Shown here piece after piece: positions 6,962-8,214 of a stretch of DNA of 8,214 nucleotides (position 1 is its first letter; each line of letters opens with the position of its first letter). The stretch is from JAHFQJ01 sp046050125 (lineage in GTDB: Bacteria > Pseudomonadota > Gammaproteobacteria > Burkholderiales > Burkholderiaceae): NCBI GenBank assembly GCA_046050125.1, contig JBJOQB010000042.1, positions 1-8,214 on the forward strand, written 5' to 3'. Made by a program: the position numbers and the translations under genes. The notes beneath the pieces are model-generated. The model was not told the DNA's origin. It did not search any database and saw nothing but the letters and a program-made list of their open reading frames with translations.

Positions 6962-7405
6962 CTAACAAATATTTTGTTTCAACCAATCATGACCGATTAT
7001 GATGCTATCTCTTATTTCATTATGTGTAATAATTTGACACTGCATTAATGCAATACCAATAGGAGAACGAGCATTTATGCCAACGATATACTTATACCTC
7101 AAGCCACCATCACTTACTTTATGCTCAAATGGCAAATTACTTAATTTTTCTAATGCAATTACTGTTGTCGCAACTTGACCAATTATCATCATACCCAAAA
7201 CGTATGCAGGCATTGGGTGAATTGGTTTTGGGCTTTGCCAGCTAATTAAGCTTGTTAACATTTGCATAGGTAATACAAAATTTTTTTGCATTGTATTAAA
7301 CTGCAAATAATACTCTAAGGTATTACGATTTGATGCAAGCTTATGAGATAAGTATTTCTGATATTCTATACTTACTCTATTTGAATTATGTAGATTAGCA
7401 GACAT
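6962..7405 (-). CDS. pilI: PilI-like CheW adaptor, short and divergent
   Basis: CheW-type adaptors couple receptor (PilJ) to a CheA-type kinase in the cytoplasm. Identification rests partly on position between pilH and pilJ. In sequence, a basic/polar lead of about 30 residues is followed by a CheW-like start YYLQFNTMQKNFVLPMQMLTSLI (31-53), then IHPMPAYVLGMMIIGQVATTVIAL (62-85), which matches the usual P-x-Y-V-x-G...V-x-P-V-I-D-L pattern but lacks the Asn-Leu-Arg-Gly and the Asp. A strand resembling the G-L-x-V-D element (IGIALMQCQ, 116-124) comes next. The protein ends about 23 residues later at 147, against about 165-180 in the family, so the final strands of the fold seem to be missing. 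The 13 in-frame codons after the stop do not restore them. The start overlaps pilH by 11 bp and an in-frame stop lies 7 codons upstream, so the ATG is firm and translation is probably coupled. Confidence 0.8.
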   Translation of the reverse strand: MSANLHNSNRVSIEYQKYLSHKLASNRNTLEYYLQFNTMQKNFVLPMQMLTSLISWQSPKPIHPMPAYVLGMMIIGQVATTVIALEKLSNLPFEHKVSDGGLRYKYIVGINARSPIGIALMQCQIITHNEIRDSIIIGHDWLKQNIC

Positions 7406-7763
7406 ATAAATTAGTAATTTTGCTTAGTAGTATCTCTTCTGGTACAGGTTTTACCAAGTAATCAACTGCACCTTGCTTTAATGCCCATATTTTATCGCTT
7501 TCTTCACTTTTATGTGAACACATTACAACAGGAATATGTGCAAACTGCTGATTTTTGCTTAAATAACGAACTAATGCAAACCCGCTATTTGTTGGCAATA
7601 CTATATCCATTAAAATTAAGTCTATATTATTTGCCTCTAAAATCAACAAAGATTCTTCTGCATCTTTTGCATGAAATACAGAAAAGCCATGGCACTCCAA
7701 TATATTTTTTAAGTAGTAGGCATCAGTTACGCTGTCCTCTACTAAGAGTATGGACTGAATCAT
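7395..7763 (-). CDS. pilH: PilH, CheY-like response regulator
   Basis: This is a single-domain receiver of the pilus chemosensory system. In Pseudomonas, PilH is one of two CheY-like outputs and is linked to pilus retraction or phosphate drain. At 122 residues it has the family length with no output domain. Pocket residues are present: Glu9 and Asp10, phosphoacceptor Asp53 (LILMDIVLP), Ser83 in the Thr position and Lys105 (YLVKPV). The stretch DKIWALKQGAVDYLVKPV closely parallels PilH. Its ATG overlaps the pilG stop by 4 bp (ATGA) and has a GAGG ribosome site, and its 3' end overlaps pilI by 11 bp, so the three genes are tightly coupled. Confidence 0.94.
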   Translation of the reverse strand: MIQSILLVEDSVTDAYYLKNILECHGFSVFHAKDAEESLLILEANNIDLILMDIVLPTNSGFALVRYLSKNQQFAHIPVVMCSHKSEESDKIWALKQGAVDYLVKPVPEEILLSKITNLYVC

Positions 7764-8170
7764 GCGGTAACCTCAATTTTATTATGTGGCTGACTGCAAA
7801 ACTTTTCAACTGCATTTATTAGCATTTGTTTATCAAATGGCTTTGATATGTGGTCGCTTGAACCAACTAAAAATCCTTTAGCTTTATCAAAAATTGAGCT
7901 TTGTGATGAAAGCATAATAAAAGGAACTTGCTTAAATGTAGGATTTTTCTTAATCAATGCACATGTTTCGTATCCATCAAGTTTTGGCATTAATATGTCA
8001 CAAAAAATCAAATCGGGTGGATTCATACCCATTTTACTTAAAGCATCTAAACCATCTTGTGCTAATATTACTTCATGCCCTTCCTCTGTTAAAAACAACT
8101 GTGCTGCTCGTCTTATTGTAATCGAATCATCAATTACCATTATTCTATATTTTGAATTCTCGTTTTTCAT
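7760..8170 (-). CDS. pilG: PilG, CheY-like response regulator
   Basis: PilG is the CheY-like regulator that, when phosphorylated by ChpA/PilL, promotes pilus extension and cAMP signalling in Pseudomonas. At 136 residues it matches the known length of about 135. Pocket residues Asp14 and Asp15, phosphoacceptor Asp58 (LIFCDILMP), Ser88 and Lys110 (ISKPF) are present. Distinctive PilG stretches are VIDDSITIRRAA (12-23), LDGYETCALIKKNPTFK (64-80) and MLSSQSSIFDKAKG (86-99). It is the first gene of the visible cluster, has a strong Shine-Dalgarno sequence, and overlaps pilH by 4 bp. The region upstream leaves the window after 44 bp. Confidence 0.96.
   Translation of the reverse strand: MKNENSKYRIMVIDDSITIRRAAQLFLTEEGHEVILAQDGLDALSKMGMNPPDLIFCDILMPKLDGYETCALIKKNPTFKQVPFIMLSSQSSIFDKAKGFLVGSSDHISKPFDKQMLINAVEKFCSQPHNKIEVTA
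7771..7775 (-). promoter_or_regulatory. Ribosome binding site of pilH
   Basis: TGAGG lies 7 nt before the pilH ATG, within the end of pilG. It supports the ATG at 7763 as the start and suggests reinitiation coupled to the ATGA overlap. Confidence 0.7.
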
Positions 8171-8173
8171 ATT

Positions 8174-8181
8174 CCCACCTT
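8174..8181 (-). promoter_or_regulatory. Ribosome binding site of pilG
   Basis: AAGGTGGG lies 3 nt before the pilG ATG and is the clearest Shine-Dalgarno sequence in the window. It fixes the pilG start at 8170. Confidence 0.75.
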
Positions 8182-8193
8182 ATTAAACAAGGG

Positions 8194-8210
8194 TTTATAT
8201 TTATAGTATA
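8194..8210 (-). promoter_or_regulatory. Possible -10 region upstream of pilG
   Basis: On the minus strand, overlapping and adjacent -10-like hexamers TATACT, TATAAA and TATAAA lie 24-40 nt before the pilG ATG, a suitable distance for a cluster promoter. Any -35 would be beyond the right edge, and such hexamers are common in this AT-rich DNA, so this is tentative. Confidence 0.25.
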
Positions 8211-8214
8211 GTAC

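Noticed and set aside
7018..7034. TGTGTAA with flanking ATTA inside pilI as a second copy of the regulator dyad half-site
   Set aside because: Only one half matches, it lies in coding sequence, and the bases are accounted for by the protein code.
7481..7822. Plus-strand open frame of 113 codons opposite pilH/pilG
   Set aside because: It is a shadow of two conserved CheY-like genes and its translation has no domain features.
7848..8186. Plus-strand open frame of 112 codons opposite pilG
   Set aside because: It lies antisense over almost all of pilG, and its translation resembles no family.

Overview
This window reads as chromosomal DNA of a very AT-rich (roughly 30% GC by eye) Gram-negative proteobacterium. 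The evidence is a pilG-pilH-pilI-pilJ cluster of the type IV pilus chemosensory system known from beta- and gammaproteobacteria, plus proteobacterial-type QueG and SerS. The long cytoplasmic N-terminus of PilJ hints weakly at a betaproteobacterium. The base composition and Asn/Ser-rich inserts would suit a host-associated or genome-reduced lineage, but that is inference. I see no IS element, CRISPR array, rRNA or tRNA.

Left part, plus strand. Positions 1-1095 are the 3' end of an unrecognised Ser/Asn/Gln-rich repeat protein that is open at the window edge. It carries two nearly identical 69-residue units spaced exactly 255 bp apart, then a low-complexity tail with smaller recurring motifs. 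Next comes an OmpR/PhoB-type response regulator (1191-1868) without a neighbouring kinase; its promoter sits inside a striking 13-bp inverted repeat. Then comes queG (1930-3150), the last enzyme of tRNA queuosine synthesis. A hairpin separates it from the convergent serS.

Right part, minus strand. Reading right to left, pilG, pilH and pilI overlap (4 and 11 bp). pilJ follows after 73 bp, then a strong intrinsic terminator, then serS with its own promoter. The Pil genes encode two CheY-like regulators, a CheW-like adaptor and a membrane methyl-accepting receptor, which together normally feed and read a CheA-type kinase (ChpA/PilL) to control pilus extension and retraction. Here the cluster stops at the terminator directly after pilJ, where pilK/chpA often lie. 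The PilI adaptor is short, has lost the usual Asn-Leu-Arg-Gly signature and seems to lack the end of its CheW fold.

The window therefore encodes three response regulators, a receptor and an adaptor, but no histidine kinase. The most interesting items are the repeat protein, the dyad over the regulator promoter, and the apparently kinase-less Pil cluster with its reduced PilI. I found no clear new multi-gene system; the repeat protein is the one gene with no recognisable family.
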